A stretch of 46,201 bases of DNA from a virus: positions 1-46,201 of IMG/VR virus record IMGVR_UViG_3300021957_005741. The stretch is one strand, 5' to 3'. The first letter of the stretch is position 1, and every line of letters starts with the position of its first letter. The notes below the pieces were generated by a model. The model was not told where the DNA came from, ran no database searches, and worked only from the letters and a program-made list of their open reading frames with translations. Both the position numbers and the translations under genes were made by a program. Positions 26,925 through 35,716 of this stretch are shown one piece after another.

Positions 26925-29480
26925 ATGCCTAGAAGATCACTAAAAAGTATTGCCAATATGGTTGCAGCTATGAAGTTTAGCAGAAATGCAACAAACATAG
27001 CTAACGCAAAAAACGCAAAAATAGGTTTAAATAATCCTGGTTTTAAAGGTGCTCATAAACCAACTGCTTATTCTGCTACACAAGAATACACTGATTTATA
27101 CACACTTGGTCCAATCGTAGATGACATCTTAGATGCAATTCATGCTCTTGAAGATGAATCTGCTGGAATAGGTGAATATTTACATGATCATTTTGGATCT
27201 GACTCAGATAAGATTCAGATACCTGCAGATTTAAGAGTAGAAATAGGTGGAGCATTCGTTCAGGCTATATATGAAAATTCTAATAACATAGTTATAGGCG
27301 CAGATGTTTTTGTACCTAACTCTGGTTTAATTAATTTTCAAATAACAGGTAATAACACCCTACAAGTAGGAGGTGTTTCAATTATCAATTCTAAAGGAGA
27401 ATGGATTGGACCTTCTACTGGCCTTAAAGGTCAAAAGGGACAAAAAGGACAAACTGGAAATTCAGGAACAAGTGGAAGCTCTGGAATTAAAGGACAAAAG
27501 GGCCAAAAGGGTCAAAAAGGTGTCACTGGTAATACAGGTTCTAAGGGTAACACAGGTAACTTTGGTGGAGCTAGTTTTGATTATACTCATGATTCTTCAT
27601 CAAATTCTATAGCTGATCCAGGTAGAGGTAAAGTTAGAACAAACAGCAATACAATGGCAAGTGTTAGTTTACTTGCAGTTGATGCTACAGATGATTTAGG
27701 TAATGACATTAGCAATTTCTTAAATACAGTTGACTCTTCAACTTCAGCAATTAAAGGTTTTGTAAGATTTGCAGAAAAAACAAATACTAACTCTTTTGTA
27801 ACATATTCAATATCAAATTTAACTAATCGTTCAGGTTGGTGGGAATTAAATGTAGATATGACTGCTACTTCTGCCCCAACTATTCCATTTGCAAATGGCG
27901 CTGATATAATAATGTCTTTTGTAGTAACAGGTAATGTTGGTGATAAAGGTCAAAAAGGACAATCAGGTGTTGATGGTATATCTGGAACATCAGGTACTTC
28001 TGGATCAAATGGATCAAGTGGATCAAGCGGATCAAGCGGATCAAGTGGTGTTAATGGTGCAAAAGGTGATGTTGGACCAAAAGGTGCACAAGGTATCGTA
28101 GGAGCTCAAGGACCTAAGGGTAATGCAGGTAATAACGGAACTTCAGGTGTTGATGGAAGAACAGGTAACAAAGGTGATCTTGGGCCACAAGGACCAAAAG
28201 GAAATGTAGGTGCACAAGGGCCACAAGGTGTAACTGGTGCTAAAGGTGATCTTGGGCCACAGGGACCAAAAGGAACGATAGGCTCACAAGGTGGTATTGG
28301 ACCACAAGGAGCTAAGGGTGATCTTGGGCCACAAGGACCACAAGGAGCCCAAGGTGCACAAGGGCCACAAGGAAAAACAGGTGCTCAAGGTTTTGAAGGA
28401 CCACAAGGTGAACGCGGTGCACAGGGTGGAACTGGTGCTAAAGGTCTAACTGGACCACAAGGAGGCATTGGACCACAAGGAGCTAAAGGTGATCTTGGAC
28501 CACAAGGACCACAAGGAAGAACAGGCGGTCAAGGTGCTCAAGGTGGAGTAGGTGAAAAGGGACAAAAAGGACAAAAAGGACAAACAGGTGCTGGCGGTAG
28601 TCAAGGACCTAAGGGTAACATAGGTGCACAAGGACCTACTGGACCACAAGGTGCACAAGGAACAGGTTTCTTAAGTGCAGCCCTTTCAGGTGTAGATTTA
28701 GTATTAGAACACAGTACTAAAGGACCAATAAATGTAGGTAGAGTTTATGGAAATCAAGGTGGCATTGGACCTAAAGGAAGTGTAGGTGCTCAAGGTGCTC
28801 AAGGTACTAAGGGTCAAAAAGGTGAGATTGGTGCTCAAGGTGGTAGAGGAGGCCAAGGTGCTCAAGGTATTCAAGGTCAAAAAGGACAAAAAGGACAAAC
28901 TGGATCACAAGGTATTCAAGGTCAAAAAGGTCAAAAAGGACAAACAGGTGCACAAGGTGGCCAAGGTGCTAAAGGTATTACTGGTGGACAAGGACCACAA
29001 GGAAAAACAGGAGCACAAGGTCCACAAGGTGTTATTGGAGCACAAGGGCCACAAGGTGGAACTGGTGCTAAAGGTGTTACTGGAGCACAAGGGCCAAAAG
29101 GAAATACTGGTGCTAAAGGTGTACAAGGAGCACAAGGTATAATTGGTGGCCAAGGTGCACAAGGGCCAATTGGACCTAAAGGAAATCCAGGTGCTAAAGG
29201 TATTACTGGACCACAAGGACCAAAAGGAAATACTGGTGCTCAAGGTGATAAAGGTCAGAAGGGACAAACAGGTGGTCAAGGTGGTACTGGTCAAAAGGGA
29301 CAAACAGGAGCTACAGGACCTACTCTTTCAGTAGTTAACAATTCTAACAATAGAATTATTACTGCAACGGGTGGATCATCTGTAAACGCTGAATCAGGTT
29401 TAACGTTTGACGGTACAAGACTTAATATCAATGGATCAGAAATACTATATGACGGTACTGTAATGAGATTTACCGTATAA
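26925..29480 (+). CDS. Lys-rich collagen-like fibre protein
   Basis: The 851-residue protein has a basic N-terminus ([19 protein letters not shown]), a helical/beta head to about residue 165, a first Gly-X-Y stretch with GQKGQKGQ repeats, a globular insert (about 208-340), a long second triple-helix region (about 341-790) and a short C-terminal beta domain. Triplets are dominated by Gly-Pro-Gln, Gly-Ala-Gln, Gly-Pro-Lys, Gly-Ala-Lys and Gly-Gln-Lys, so lysine sits in the third position that collagen lysyl hydroxylases recognise (X-Lys-Gly). Proline is mostly in the second position. A 31-residue module containing [17 protein letters not shown] is almost identical in the 463-residue collagen-like protein at 31487. 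Confidence 0.85.
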   Translation: MPRRSLKSIANMVAAMKFSRNATNIANAKNAKIGLNNPGFKGAHKPTAYSATQEYTDLYTLGPIVDDILDAIHALEDESAGIGEYLHDHFGSDSDKIQIPADLRVEIGGAFVQAIYENSNNIVIGADVFVPNSGLINFQITGNNTLQVGGVSIINSKGEWIGPSTGLKGQKGQKGQTGNSGTSGSSGIKGQKGQKGQKGVTGNTGSKGNTGNFGGASFDYTHDSSSNSIADPGRGKVRTNSNTMASVSLLAVDATDDLGNDISNFLNTVDSSTSAIKGFVRFAEKTNTNSFVTYSISNLTNRSGWWELNVDMTATSAPTIPFANGADIIMSFVVTGNVGDKGQKGQSGVDGISGTSGTSGSNGSSGSSGSSGSSGVNGAKGDVGPKGAQGIVGAQGPKGNAGNNGTSGVDGRTGNKGDLGPQGPKGNVGAQGPQGVTGAKGDLGPQGPKGTIGSQGGIGPQGAKGDLGPQGPQGAQGAQGPQGKTGAQGFEGPQGERGAQGGTGAKGLTGPQGGIGPQGAKGDLGPQGPQGRTGGQGAQGGVGEKGQKGQKGQTGAGGSQGPKGNIGAQGPTGPQGAQGTGFLSAALSGVDLVLEHSTKGPINVGRVYGNQGGIGPKGSVGAQGAQGTKGQKGEIGAQGGRGGQGAQGIQGQKGQKGQTGSQGIQGQKGQKGQTGAQGGQGAKGITGGQGPQGKTGAQGPQGVIGAQGPQGGTGAKGVTGAQGPKGNTGAKGVQGAQGIIGGQGAQGPIGPKGNPGAKGITGPQGPKGNTGAQGDKGQKGQTGGQGGTGQKGQTGATGPTLSVVNNSNNRIITATGGSSVNAESGLTFDGTRLNINGSEILYDGTVMRFTV
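28661..28754 (+). repeat. 94-base module, copy 1 of 2
   Basis: This coding segment is repeated at 32263-32356 with a single mismatch that I can find. It encodes the interruption [17 protein letters not shown]...INVGRVYGN inside the collagen region. Near-identity at synonymous sites implies recent duplication or gene conversion between the two fibre genes. Confidence 0.85.
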
Positions 29481-29507
29481 CACAAACAATATAATTAATC
29501 TATTTAA

Positions 29508-31361
29508 ATGGAACTAAGTAAAGATAGAAATTTAAAAGTAGCACATTTAGGAGAATCTGGTGAGGCTTCATTATATACAATTGAAGTTACAGCAGGTAGT
29601 AATAACTCTTCTCCGGCTAATGGCTCAAAGACTGATGTTTTAATTTCAATTGAAAAAGGAGAATCATATACTATTTACAATTCATGTAGAGGTTTAACAC
29701 TAGTTATCATGGAACATAATGGCACATTGATAGACTCATTATGTTTTGATGTGTATGGCAATGACAACGCTAGAAATGATTTAGCAGATGCTCTAACTGG
29801 TATAATGGAGGGGAAATACGGAGAAAAAGTAATATTTACATTATCTTCATATGATGCCATAGGCTCTAACGCAACGTTGGCTGAGGCCATGAGAAATGTA
29901 AGAGCTTATCATTGGTTTCATTTTGGAGGCAATGGCCCAACACATAGACATCCATATGCCGCAATAGGTACTAGTACTTTAGGTATTATTAAAGAAGTAT
30001 TGCATACTAATACAGAAGGAGTTGCGCAATCTATTTGTTCAATGCATGTTTCAGGTAATTGGGGTGCAATAGGATCAGAAGGTTATGGAATGGATTTAAT
30101 GTATGGTGCTGGAATGAAAGAAATGTCATATACTGGAACGGGTTATAGTTTTAATCATGGACCTCACCACACAATCTCAAGTAACGGCTCAGGCCAGATT
30201 TTAGAACAAGAGTATCTTAGAATGAGAGGACAACATAAAGTAAGCTTAGATAGAAAGGAAGCTGGCGGTAGTGTAACCTCATATATTTGGTCTGCATCAG
30301 ACACTAACGGCTGGATTAGTTCTGCACAATCTAGTAGCACATCTATAGAATGGGAAGAATTCGAGTTTTATTTTAAAGTTCAAGACATATCAAATAGAAA
30401 ATACATTAGATATGGGCATTATCATATGCCAAACAGTATTGACGTTGGAACTTCTTATGTAAGAAACGTAACTATACAAAAATGTGGATTTGATCCTAAT
30501 AGAGATAGATCACAAACACTTAAAGGTCATGACTCATTCGATGGTAAAGCTTTAGTAGAATCAACAGCTGCCTTTGGAATTACTAATCCAGATAATTATT
30601 GGACAGTGTTTCATTCAGATAGAAATTTAACAGGTCGACCTAATTTAGGTGATTCTAGAACAGGTTCAGGTTTTGATACTAATAATGTAGTATGGTTTGA
30701 CAGAGAATTAACAGACAGGCGTCATTATTCTATTCATGAAGGTAAAAACTTTAGTGGAGATTCTAACAGATATAATGATATTGGTTACGTTAATATAGAT
30801 TCTGACAAAATGTACGCTGCTATGATATGGATGAATTGTTTACAAAAAGACGATACTGGTGGCCGTAATTATGTAGGAACACATACTAGAAATACATCTG
30901 GTAGTCATGTGCCAACATATGCATATTCAGGTACTGGTAATACTACTAATCCATATTGTATGTACCCAGCAGGACAACATATAGAAAAGAATAAATGGTC
31001 ATTATGTACATATTTCTTTTTACCATATTGGTTTACAGACACACAAGGTAATGAATTTTATAATGATCATTGGTGTAGATGGGCTGGTAATTATGAAAAT
31101 GCAAGTGCAGATAATAATCAAAGAACCGCTGGTTATAGAGGCGCTAATGGCGGTAATATTAGAGTTAGTAGATTTAAACAAACAGATGGATCAATACATT
31201 TAAGATGGTTGGACTATTACAATACCGCTAGTATAAATGGAGGTGAACATAAAACTTGGTGGGCATTACCAATGATTATTGAAATAGATCCTATGGATTT
31301 AGGTGCTAACGGAACAATAAATGCATTTAATTTTACAGAAACAGATGAGCATATTAAATAA
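29508..31361 (+). CDS. Virion protein with ILEI/FAM3-like N-terminal domain
   Basis: Residues 22-170 of this 617-residue protein resemble the ILEI (FAM3, PANDER-like) domain: TIEVTAGSN, then CRGLTLVIMEHNGTLIDSLCFDVYG (60-84), a helix, and KVIFTLSSYDAIGSN (107-121), matching the family's RG-L-x-V-x, FD-x-Y and D-x-A blocks. This domain is known in animal secreted proteins, in the stem of the glycosyltransferase POMGnT1, and in some phage tail-fibre proteins. The remainder is aromatic-rich and beta-structured, with LRMRGQHKVSLDRKEAGG and WTVFHSDRN segments. It lies between two collagen-like genes. It is probably a fibre hinge, tip or carbohydrate-binding component. Confidence 0.68.
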   Translation: MELSKDRNLKVAHLGESGEASLYTIEVTAGSNNSSPANGSKTDVLISIEKGESYTIYNSCRGLTLVIMEHNGTLIDSLCFDVYGNDNARNDLADALTGIMEGKYGEKVIFTLSSYDAIGSNATLAEAMRNVRAYHWFHFGGNGPTHRHPYAAIGTSTLGIIKEVLHTNTEGVAQSICSMHVSGNWGAIGSEGYGMDLMYGAGMKEMSYTGTGYSFNHGPHHTISSNGSGQILEQEYLRMRGQHKVSLDRKEAGGSVTSYIWSASDTNGWISSAQSSSTSIEWEEFEFYFKVQDISNRKYIRYGHYHMPNSIDVGTSYVRNVTIQKCGFDPNRDRSQTLKGHDSFDGKALVESTAAFGITNPDNYWTVFHSDRNLTGRPNLGDSRTGSGFDTNNVVWFDRELTDRRHYSIHEGKNFSGDSNRYNDIGYVNIDSDKMYAAMIWMNCLQKDDTGGRNYVGTHTRNTSGSHVPTYAYSGTGNTTNPYCMYPAGQHIEKNKWSLCTYFFLPYWFTDTQGNEFYNDHWCRWAGNYENASADNNQRTAGYRGANGGNIRVSRFKQTDGSIHLRWLDYYNTASINGGEHKTWWALPMIIEIDPMDLGANGTINAFNFTETDEHIK

Positions 31362-31368
31362 TAATTTT

Positions 31369-31376
31369 AATATATA
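31369..31376 (+). promoter_or_regulatory. AATATATA four bases before an ATG
   Basis: AATATATA-GAAT-ATG precedes the 33-codon gene at 31381. The four-base spacing is the same as for the GATATATA copies at 35705, 36733 and 39677. If it is a -10-like element, the transcript would start at or next to the ATG. Confidence 0.35.
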
Positions 31377-31380
31377 GAAT

Positions 31381-31482
31381 ATGAGTGATACAGAAAAATA
31401 TACATGTCAAGTTTGTGGAAGCGACTCAAGCGGTTGCGATTCTAACGACTGTTTAGTGGCATTAAATCAAAACTTAGAATAA
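31381..31482 (+). CDS. Tiny Cys-rich protein, possible zinc knuckle
   Basis: A 33-codon frame ([20 protein letters not shown]...) fills the gap between the ILEI-domain gene and the next collagen-like gene, ending four bases before that gene's ATG. Cys9-x-x-Cys12 and Cys19...Cys24 could bind one zinc. The Cys pattern and tight spacing support a real gene. Function unknown. Confidence 0.55.
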   Translation: MSDTEKYTCQVCGSDSSGCDSNDCLVALNQNLE

Positions 31483-31486
31483 AGAA

Positions 31487-32878
31487 ATGGCAGATTTAAA
31501 ACAAGGAACAACCGTAGGTGGTAACGAAGTATTACACACAGGAAACTTTAATATTACTAACTACTCAGGATTTAAAGGTGCACAAGGACCACAAGGACCA
31601 CAAGGAGCTCAAGGACCTAAAGGAAATGTAGGTGCTCAAGGACCACAAGGTGGAACTGGACCAAAGGGTTCAAAAGGTGATGTTGGACCGCAAGGACCAC
31701 AAGGAGCCCAAGGTGCTCAAGGGCCAGTTGGACCTAAAGGAAATACAGGTGGCGGTGGTGCTCAAGGTGCTAAAGGTCAAAAAGGAGAAATAGGACCTAA
31801 AGGAAATGTAGGTGCTCAAGGGCCAATTGGACCTAAAGGAAATACAGGTGGCGGTGGTGCTCAAGGTGCTAAAGGTCAAAAAGGAGAAATAGGACCTAAA
31901 GGAAATGTAGGTGCTCAAGGGCCACAAGGTGGAACTGGTGCAAAAGGTATTACTGGACCACAAGGACCTAAAGGAAATACAGGTAATGCAGGTGCAAAAG
32001 GTGATAGAGGTGCTCAAGGTAGTATTGGACTAACTGGACCTAAAGGTTCTCAAGGTGCTCAAGGTGGAGTAGGTGCTAAAGGTGTTACTGGAGCACAAGG
32101 ACCTAAAGGAAATGTAGGTTCTCAAGGGCCAATTGGACCTAAAGGAAATACAGGTGCTCAAGGTGGAGTAGGTGCTAAAGGTGTTACTGGAGCACAAGGA
32201 CCGCAAGGTGCTCAAGGACCTAAAGGTTCTCAAGGTTCTCAAGGTGCACAAGGTGCACAAGGAACAGGTTTCTTAAGTGCAGCCCTTTCAGGTGTAGATC
32301 TAGTATTAGAACACAGTACTAAAGGACCAATAAATGTAGGTAGAGTTTATGGAAATACAGGTGCAAGAGGACCTGCTGGCCCTCAAGGTGGTGGCGGTGC
32401 TCAAGGCGCTAAAGGCCAAAAAGGTGCACCAGGTGCTCAAGGTGGCACAGGTGCAAGAGGACCTGCTGGTGCTCAAGGTGGCACAGGCGCAAGAGGTGCA
32501 ACTGGGCCACAAGGTGGAACTGGTGCTAAAGGTGTTACTGGAGCACAAGGACCAAAAGGAAATACCGGTGCTCAAGGTGGCACAGGTGCAACTGGACCAA
32601 CTGGACCAACTGGACCAACTGGACCACAAGGTGCTAAAGGTGCTCCTGGAAAAAATGGTGGAAATGGTGCAACTGGACCAACTGGACCACAAGGCCCTGC
32701 AGGTGAAGATGGTGGAGGATTCCCCGTATTTGGCGAAGAAGGTCAATTAACTGATATTAATGGTATCACATTTTGGAACGATGGTAAGTTTAGGTATATG
32801 ATAATAAATGTAGGTGATGAAAAAGCCGGTGACACCGTGGACTACTGTTTCCAAGTTGATGGTTGCCCTAGATTTTAA
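31487..32878 (+). CDS. Lys-rich collagen-like fibre protein, shorter
   Basis: The 463-residue protein has a short attachment-type N-terminus ([19 protein letters not shown]), seen in many phage fibre proteins. A nearly continuous Gly-X-Y region follows (about 27-415), rich in [14 protein letters not shown] and [10 protein letters not shown], then a ~45-residue C-terminal domain with two cysteines. Lysine is regularly in the third triplet position. It shares the 31-residue interruption with the 851-residue protein. A strong terminator follows. The first gene after that terminator encodes a 2-oxoglutarate dioxygenase. Confidence 0.85.
   Translation: MADLKQGTTVGGNEVLHTGNFNITNYSGFKGAQGPQGPQGAQGPKGNVGAQGPQGGTGPKGSKGDVGPQGPQGAQGAQGPVGPKGNTGGGGAQGAKGQKGEIGPKGNVGAQGPIGPKGNTGGGGAQGAKGQKGEIGPKGNVGAQGPQGGTGAKGITGPQGPKGNTGNAGAKGDRGAQGSIGLTGPKGSQGAQGGVGAKGVTGAQGPKGNVGSQGPIGPKGNTGAQGGVGAKGVTGAQGPQGAQGPKGSQGSQGAQGAQGTGFLSAALSGVDLVLEHSTKGPINVGRVYGNTGARGPAGPQGGGGAQGAKGQKGAPGAQGGTGARGPAGAQGGTGARGATGPQGGTGAKGVTGAQGPKGNTGAQGGTGATGPTGPTGPTGPQGAKGAPGKNGGNGATGPTGPQGPAGEDGGGFPVFGEEGQLTDINGITFWNDGKFRYMIINVGDEKAGDTVDYCFQVDGCPRF
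32263..32356 (+). repeat. 94-base module, copy 2 of 2
   Basis: Second copy of the module at 28661-28754, differing by one base (TTTAG versus TCTAG in the middle of the segment). See the first copy for the encoded peptide. Confidence 0.85.
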
Positions 32879-32903
32879 AATTTAAAATAATAATAGAATA
32901 ATA

Positions 32904-32934
32904 AAAAGACCTAATTAACGTTAGGTCTTTTTTT
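32904..32934 (+). terminator. Rho-independent terminator after collagen-like genes
   Basis: AAAAGACCTAA (32904-32914) pairs with TTAGGTCTTTT (32921-32931) around a six-base loop and runs into seven T residues. It closes the 21748-32878 fibre transcript. Confidence 0.9.
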
Positions 32935-32951
32935 GCTCTAAACATTTGTAA

Positions 32952-32959
32952 GATATATA
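32952..32959 (+). promoter_or_regulatory. GATATATA element after terminator
   Basis: The octamer follows the terminator by about 20 bases and stands 24 bases before the dioxygenase ATG. It probably starts the 32984-35259 modification operon. Confidence 0.55.
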
Positions 32960-32983
32960 ATATAATAGTATAATAATAAAGAT

Positions 32984-33583
32984 ATGTCATACACTTTTAA
33001 AAGGGAATATAATGACCCTCAACAGTATTATTGGTTTGAGAATGGACTAAGTCAAACAGAATTAATTAAGTTTAATAATCTTATACATGGTTTAGAATAT
33101 GAAAATGCCACCATTATTGGAGACTCAGCTGAGAATTCAGCTCCATCTTTAGATGTTAGATCTTCAAAGATAAAGTGGATCCCACATAACAGTGAATGGG
33201 ATTGGCTATATAATAAATTTAAAGACATGATATCTGAGGCAAATAACGAATTGTGGAAATTCAATATCCACGATATTATTGAAAATATTCAATATACTGA
33301 ATATCATGCAACTGATGATGGTCACTATGATTGGCACCAAGACATAGGACCGGGAGATGCGTCACTAAGAAAGATTTCATTAACTGTACAATTAACAGAT
33401 AGTGAATCATATACTGGCGGAGATCTAGAAATATGGCAAGGCGGTAAAGTACATGATCCTACACCTAGGGGTTCAGGTATAGTTATAATTTTCCCAAGTT
33501 ATATGATGCATAGGGTTTCTCCAGTAACACGCGGTGTTAGAAGAAGCTTAGTATTATGGGTAGGAGGTCAACATTATAAATAA
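32984..33583 (+). CDS. 2-oxoglutarate/Fe(II) dioxygenase, prolyl-hydroxylase type
   Basis: The 199-residue protein has the double-stranded beta-helix iron site: His118-x-Asp120 in YDWHQD, distal His176 in YMMHRVSP, and Arg186 ten residues further for 2-oxoglutarate, followed by RSLVLWVGG. The order and the HRVSPVTRGVR block resemble PKHD-type / prolyl 4-hydroxylase-like enzymes. It is the first gene after the collagen-like fibre block and leads an operon with a glycosyltransferase and a lysyl-hydroxylase-like gene. Likely substrates are proline, lysine or asparagine side chains in the fibres; which one is not visible. DNA or nucleotide oxidation is a less likely alternative. Confidence 0.82.
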   Translation: MSYTFKREYNDPQQYYWFENGLSQTELIKFNNLIHGLEYENATIIGDSAENSAPSLDVRSSKIKWIPHNSEWDWLYNKFKDMISEANNELWKFNIHDIIENIQYTEYHATDDGHYDWHQDIGPGDASLRKISLTVQLTDSESYTGGDLEIWQGGKVHDPTPRGSGIVIIFPSYMMHRVSPVTRGVRRSLVLWVGGQHYK

Positions 33584-33589
33584 AATCTA

Positions 33590-34624
33590 ATGAGAATATT
33601 ATTTTATATAGGTTATCAGTGGGAAGAACTATCCCCTGATATAAAAACCGGAGGAGGAACAGAGATAGCACTAATAAATGTTGCCAATCAAATGGTAAAA
33701 TTCGGACATGAAGTGATAATATCAGGTCAAGTTAAAAATGCAGGAAAAGTAAATGGAGTTACTTGGATGCCTACCGAAAATGTACATAAATTATATTATA
33801 ATAATATAGACATTATTATATCTGCTAGCTATATTCATTTCTTACTAGAATTTAAAGAATACTCTGCAAAGAAAGTATTTTGGGTACACAATACACATTA
33901 TCATCCATGGTATAATGGTGTAGAAATAGAAGATTCAGATAAATTACTTAATCATGTCGATGCTACGGTTTGTTTAACTAACTGGCATGCTAACATGTGG
34001 TCTTCTAAATATAATATAGACATTTCCAATATTAAAATTATAGGAAACGGTATTAATACTGATTCATTTATTGGAAATCCAATTAAAATAAAAAATAAAT
34101 TTATTTGGTCTTCTGAGCCGTCCAGAGGTTTAATGTTATTGTTAAATCAATGGCCTAAAATTAAGTCTGTAAAACCAACTGCAACGCTAGACATATATTC
34201 CCCTAAATATGGTGAAGATCAATTAGAAGATATCAGGCCAATAGTTGACATGTTAGATGGCGTTACTATTATGGGTAATAAAAATCAAACAGAATTACAC
34301 GACGCTATGCTACGTGCAGAATACTGGTGTTACATTACCGATTATGAAGAGACATACTGTATTACTGCGCTTGAGATGCAATATGCAAAAGTTATTCCTA
34401 TAATAACACCAACCGCAGCCCTTAAAGAAACAGTACAATCTGGTATTATATGCAATGAAGTTGATGAAACAAATTGGAATAGCGCCATATTATCTATAGA
34501 AAGAGTAGGATCAGAAATTAAAGAAAAGGTAATTGAATCAAATTACGATTGGGCAAAATGTCAAACATGGGATCAAAGATCATATGAATGGAATGAATTG
34601 ATTAAATTATTAGTACATAAGTAA
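33590..34624 (+). CDS. GT4-like GT-B glycosyltransferase
   Basis: The 344-residue protein fits retaining GT-B family 4. It has an N-terminal glycine-rich GGGTEIALINVANQM segment, KVFWVHNTHYHPWY in the acceptor domain, IKIIGNGINTDSF in the linker region, and an E-x7-E-like EETYCITALEM near residues 261-271 in the donor domain. It lies between two 2-oxoglutarate dioxygenase genes, six bases from the first and eight from the second. That arrangement suggests glycosylation of a hydroxylated residue, as for hydroxylysine in collagens. The sugar donor is unknown. Transfer to hydroxymethylcytosine is an alternative because the phage may modify cytosine. Confidence 0.8.
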   Translation: MRILFYIGYQWEELSPDIKTGGGTEIALINVANQMVKFGHEVIISGQVKNAGKVNGVTWMPTENVHKLYYNNIDIIISASYIHFLLEFKEYSAKKVFWVHNTHYHPWYNGVEIEDSDKLLNHVDATVCLTNWHANMWSSKYNIDISNIKIIGNGINTDSFIGNPIKIKNKFIWSSEPSRGLMLLLNQWPKIKSVKPTATLDIYSPKYGEDQLEDIRPIVDMLDGVTIMGNKNQTELHDAMLRAEYWCYITDYEETYCITALEMQYAKVIPIITPTAALKETVQSGIICNEVDETNWNSAILSIERVGSEIKEKVIESNYDWAKCQTWDQRSYEWNELIKLLVHK

Positions 34625-34632
34625 ATAATAAA

Positions 34633-35259
34633 ATGGAAAATACACAACAATATTTTGAAATATTAGACACTTCTAATTGGGAGGCATGGCTAGAGAAATA
34701 TGTAAATCGCACACTAAGTCAAGGAGAATATGATTTAATGCTTGACGATTTAGGTAATAACATATATGAATTTCAATTATTTACACCTAAGTTTTGCAGA
34801 GAAGCCGTTGCATTGGCAGAAACGTTAGACAACTGGACACAAGATAGACATGATAATTATCCAACAAATGATGTACTTTTAGTAGACATACAATTACAAG
34901 ATGCGTATCATCGAGTTTTAAAAGAAATTGTATTTCCATTATGCATACACATATGGAAATTAGAAGGAGCCGGATGGTCAAATATGGTATCAGAAAACTT
35001 TATGGCCAGATACACTACCAGTAGACAATCACATTTATCTTTACATCATGATTATAGTAATATTACAATGGTTGTAAAATTAAATGATGAATTTGAAGGC
35101 GGAGGAACATGGTTCCCTAAATACAATATACTTTCTAATCCTAAAAAAGTAGGAACAGCAACATTACATCCAGGCATGGTAACTCATTTACATGGTGCTA
35201 GACCTATAGATTCAGGAAAAAGATATATCAATGTATCTTTCATGAGAAAATTAGATTAA
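34633..35259 (+). CDS. Lysyl-hydroxylase-like 2-oxoglutarate/Fe(II) dioxygenase
   Basis: The C-terminal ~90 residues of this 208-residue protein resemble the catalytic domain of animal procollagen lysyl hydroxylase (PLOD). Matches in order are LHHDYSNITMVVKLND (His138-x-Asp140 iron ligands), FEGGGTWFPKYN, LHPGMVTHLHG (His187 iron ligand) and GKRYINVSF with Arg197 ten residues after the distal His, the spacing of the PLOD 2-oxoglutarate arginine. The N-terminal half is unrecognised. It follows a glycosyltransferase by eight bases and sits next to collagen-like genes with many X-Lys-Gly triplets. Hydroxylation of fibre lysines is the leading inference. A generic P4Hc-family oxygenase with another protein substrate is the alternative. 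Confidence 0.82.
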   Translation: MENTQQYFEILDTSNWEAWLEKYVNRTLSQGEYDLMLDDLGNNIYEFQLFTPKFCREAVALAETLDNWTQDRHDNYPTNDVLLVDIQLQDAYHRVLKEIVFPLCIHIWKLEGAGWSNMVSENFMARYTTSRQSHLSLHHDYSNITMVVKLNDEFEGGGTWFPKYNILSNPKKVGTATLHPGMVTHLHGARPIDSGKRYINVSFMRKLD

Positions 35260-35276
35260 CATTTAAACAAAACAAT

Positions 35277-35705
35277 ATGAAAAAAGAGATTACGTTTAAC
35301 AAGATCGTTGGAGATGACGGGCATTTAGTGTCGCCTGTTTTAAAAAATGGCGCTAAGAATTACTTAATTGATATTGATGGTACAATTACTGATGATGTAC
35401 CAAACGAAGAACCAGAAAGAATGACATTGGTATTACCATATACTGGTGCTGTAGAGACTCTTAACAAATGGTACGATGAAGGACATGTAATTACATTCTT
35501 TACTTCAAGAACTGAAGACGTAAGAGATATTACAGAAACTTGGTTAGATAAGTATGGTTTTAAATATCATGGCCTGTTAATGGGTAAACCAAGGGGTGGT
35601 AATTATCATTGGGTTGATAATCATATCGTCAAAGGTACAAGATATGAAGGTAAATGGGCTGATCTAGTTAGAGAAGAAAGAACAATAGAAGTCTTCCCTT
35701 CCTAG
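35277..35705 (+). CDS. HAD-family phosphatase
   Basis: The 142-residue protein has HAD motif I IDIDGT (Asp32, Asp34), motif II FFTSR (75-78), and a motif III/IV region MGKPRGGNYHWVDNH with Lys104 and Asp114. No cap domain insertion is large enough to be type C2. Small HAD proteins of this layout include sugar-phosphate phosphatases and polynucleotide 3'-phosphatases. Position directly after the glycosyltransferase/dioxygenase operon makes a sugar-phosphate substrate attractive, but the substrate cannot be read. Confidence 0.75.
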   Translation: MKKEITFNKIVGDDGHLVSPVLKNGAKNYLIDIDGTITDDVPNEEPERMTLVLPYTGAVETLNKWYDEGHVITFFTSRTEDVRDITETWLDKYGFKYHGLLMGKPRGGNYHWVDNHIVKGTRYEGKWADLVREERTIEVFPS

Positions 35706-35712
35706 ATATATA
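35705..35712 (+). promoter_or_regulatory. GATATATA exactly four bases before ATG
   Basis: GATATATA-GCAT-ATG precedes the first ATP-grasp gene. The spacing is identical before the second ATP-grasp gene (36733) and the gene at 39689. As a -10 element it would place transcription start at the start codon. Confidence 0.5.
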
Positions 35713-35716
35713 GCAT

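Noticed and set aside
18215-34624. Glycosyltransferases acting only on hydroxymethylcytosine DNA
   Set aside because: Possible for one of them given the predicted dCMP hydroxymethylase, but their placement around fibre and dioxygenase genes favours protein acceptors; kept as an alternative rather than a finding.
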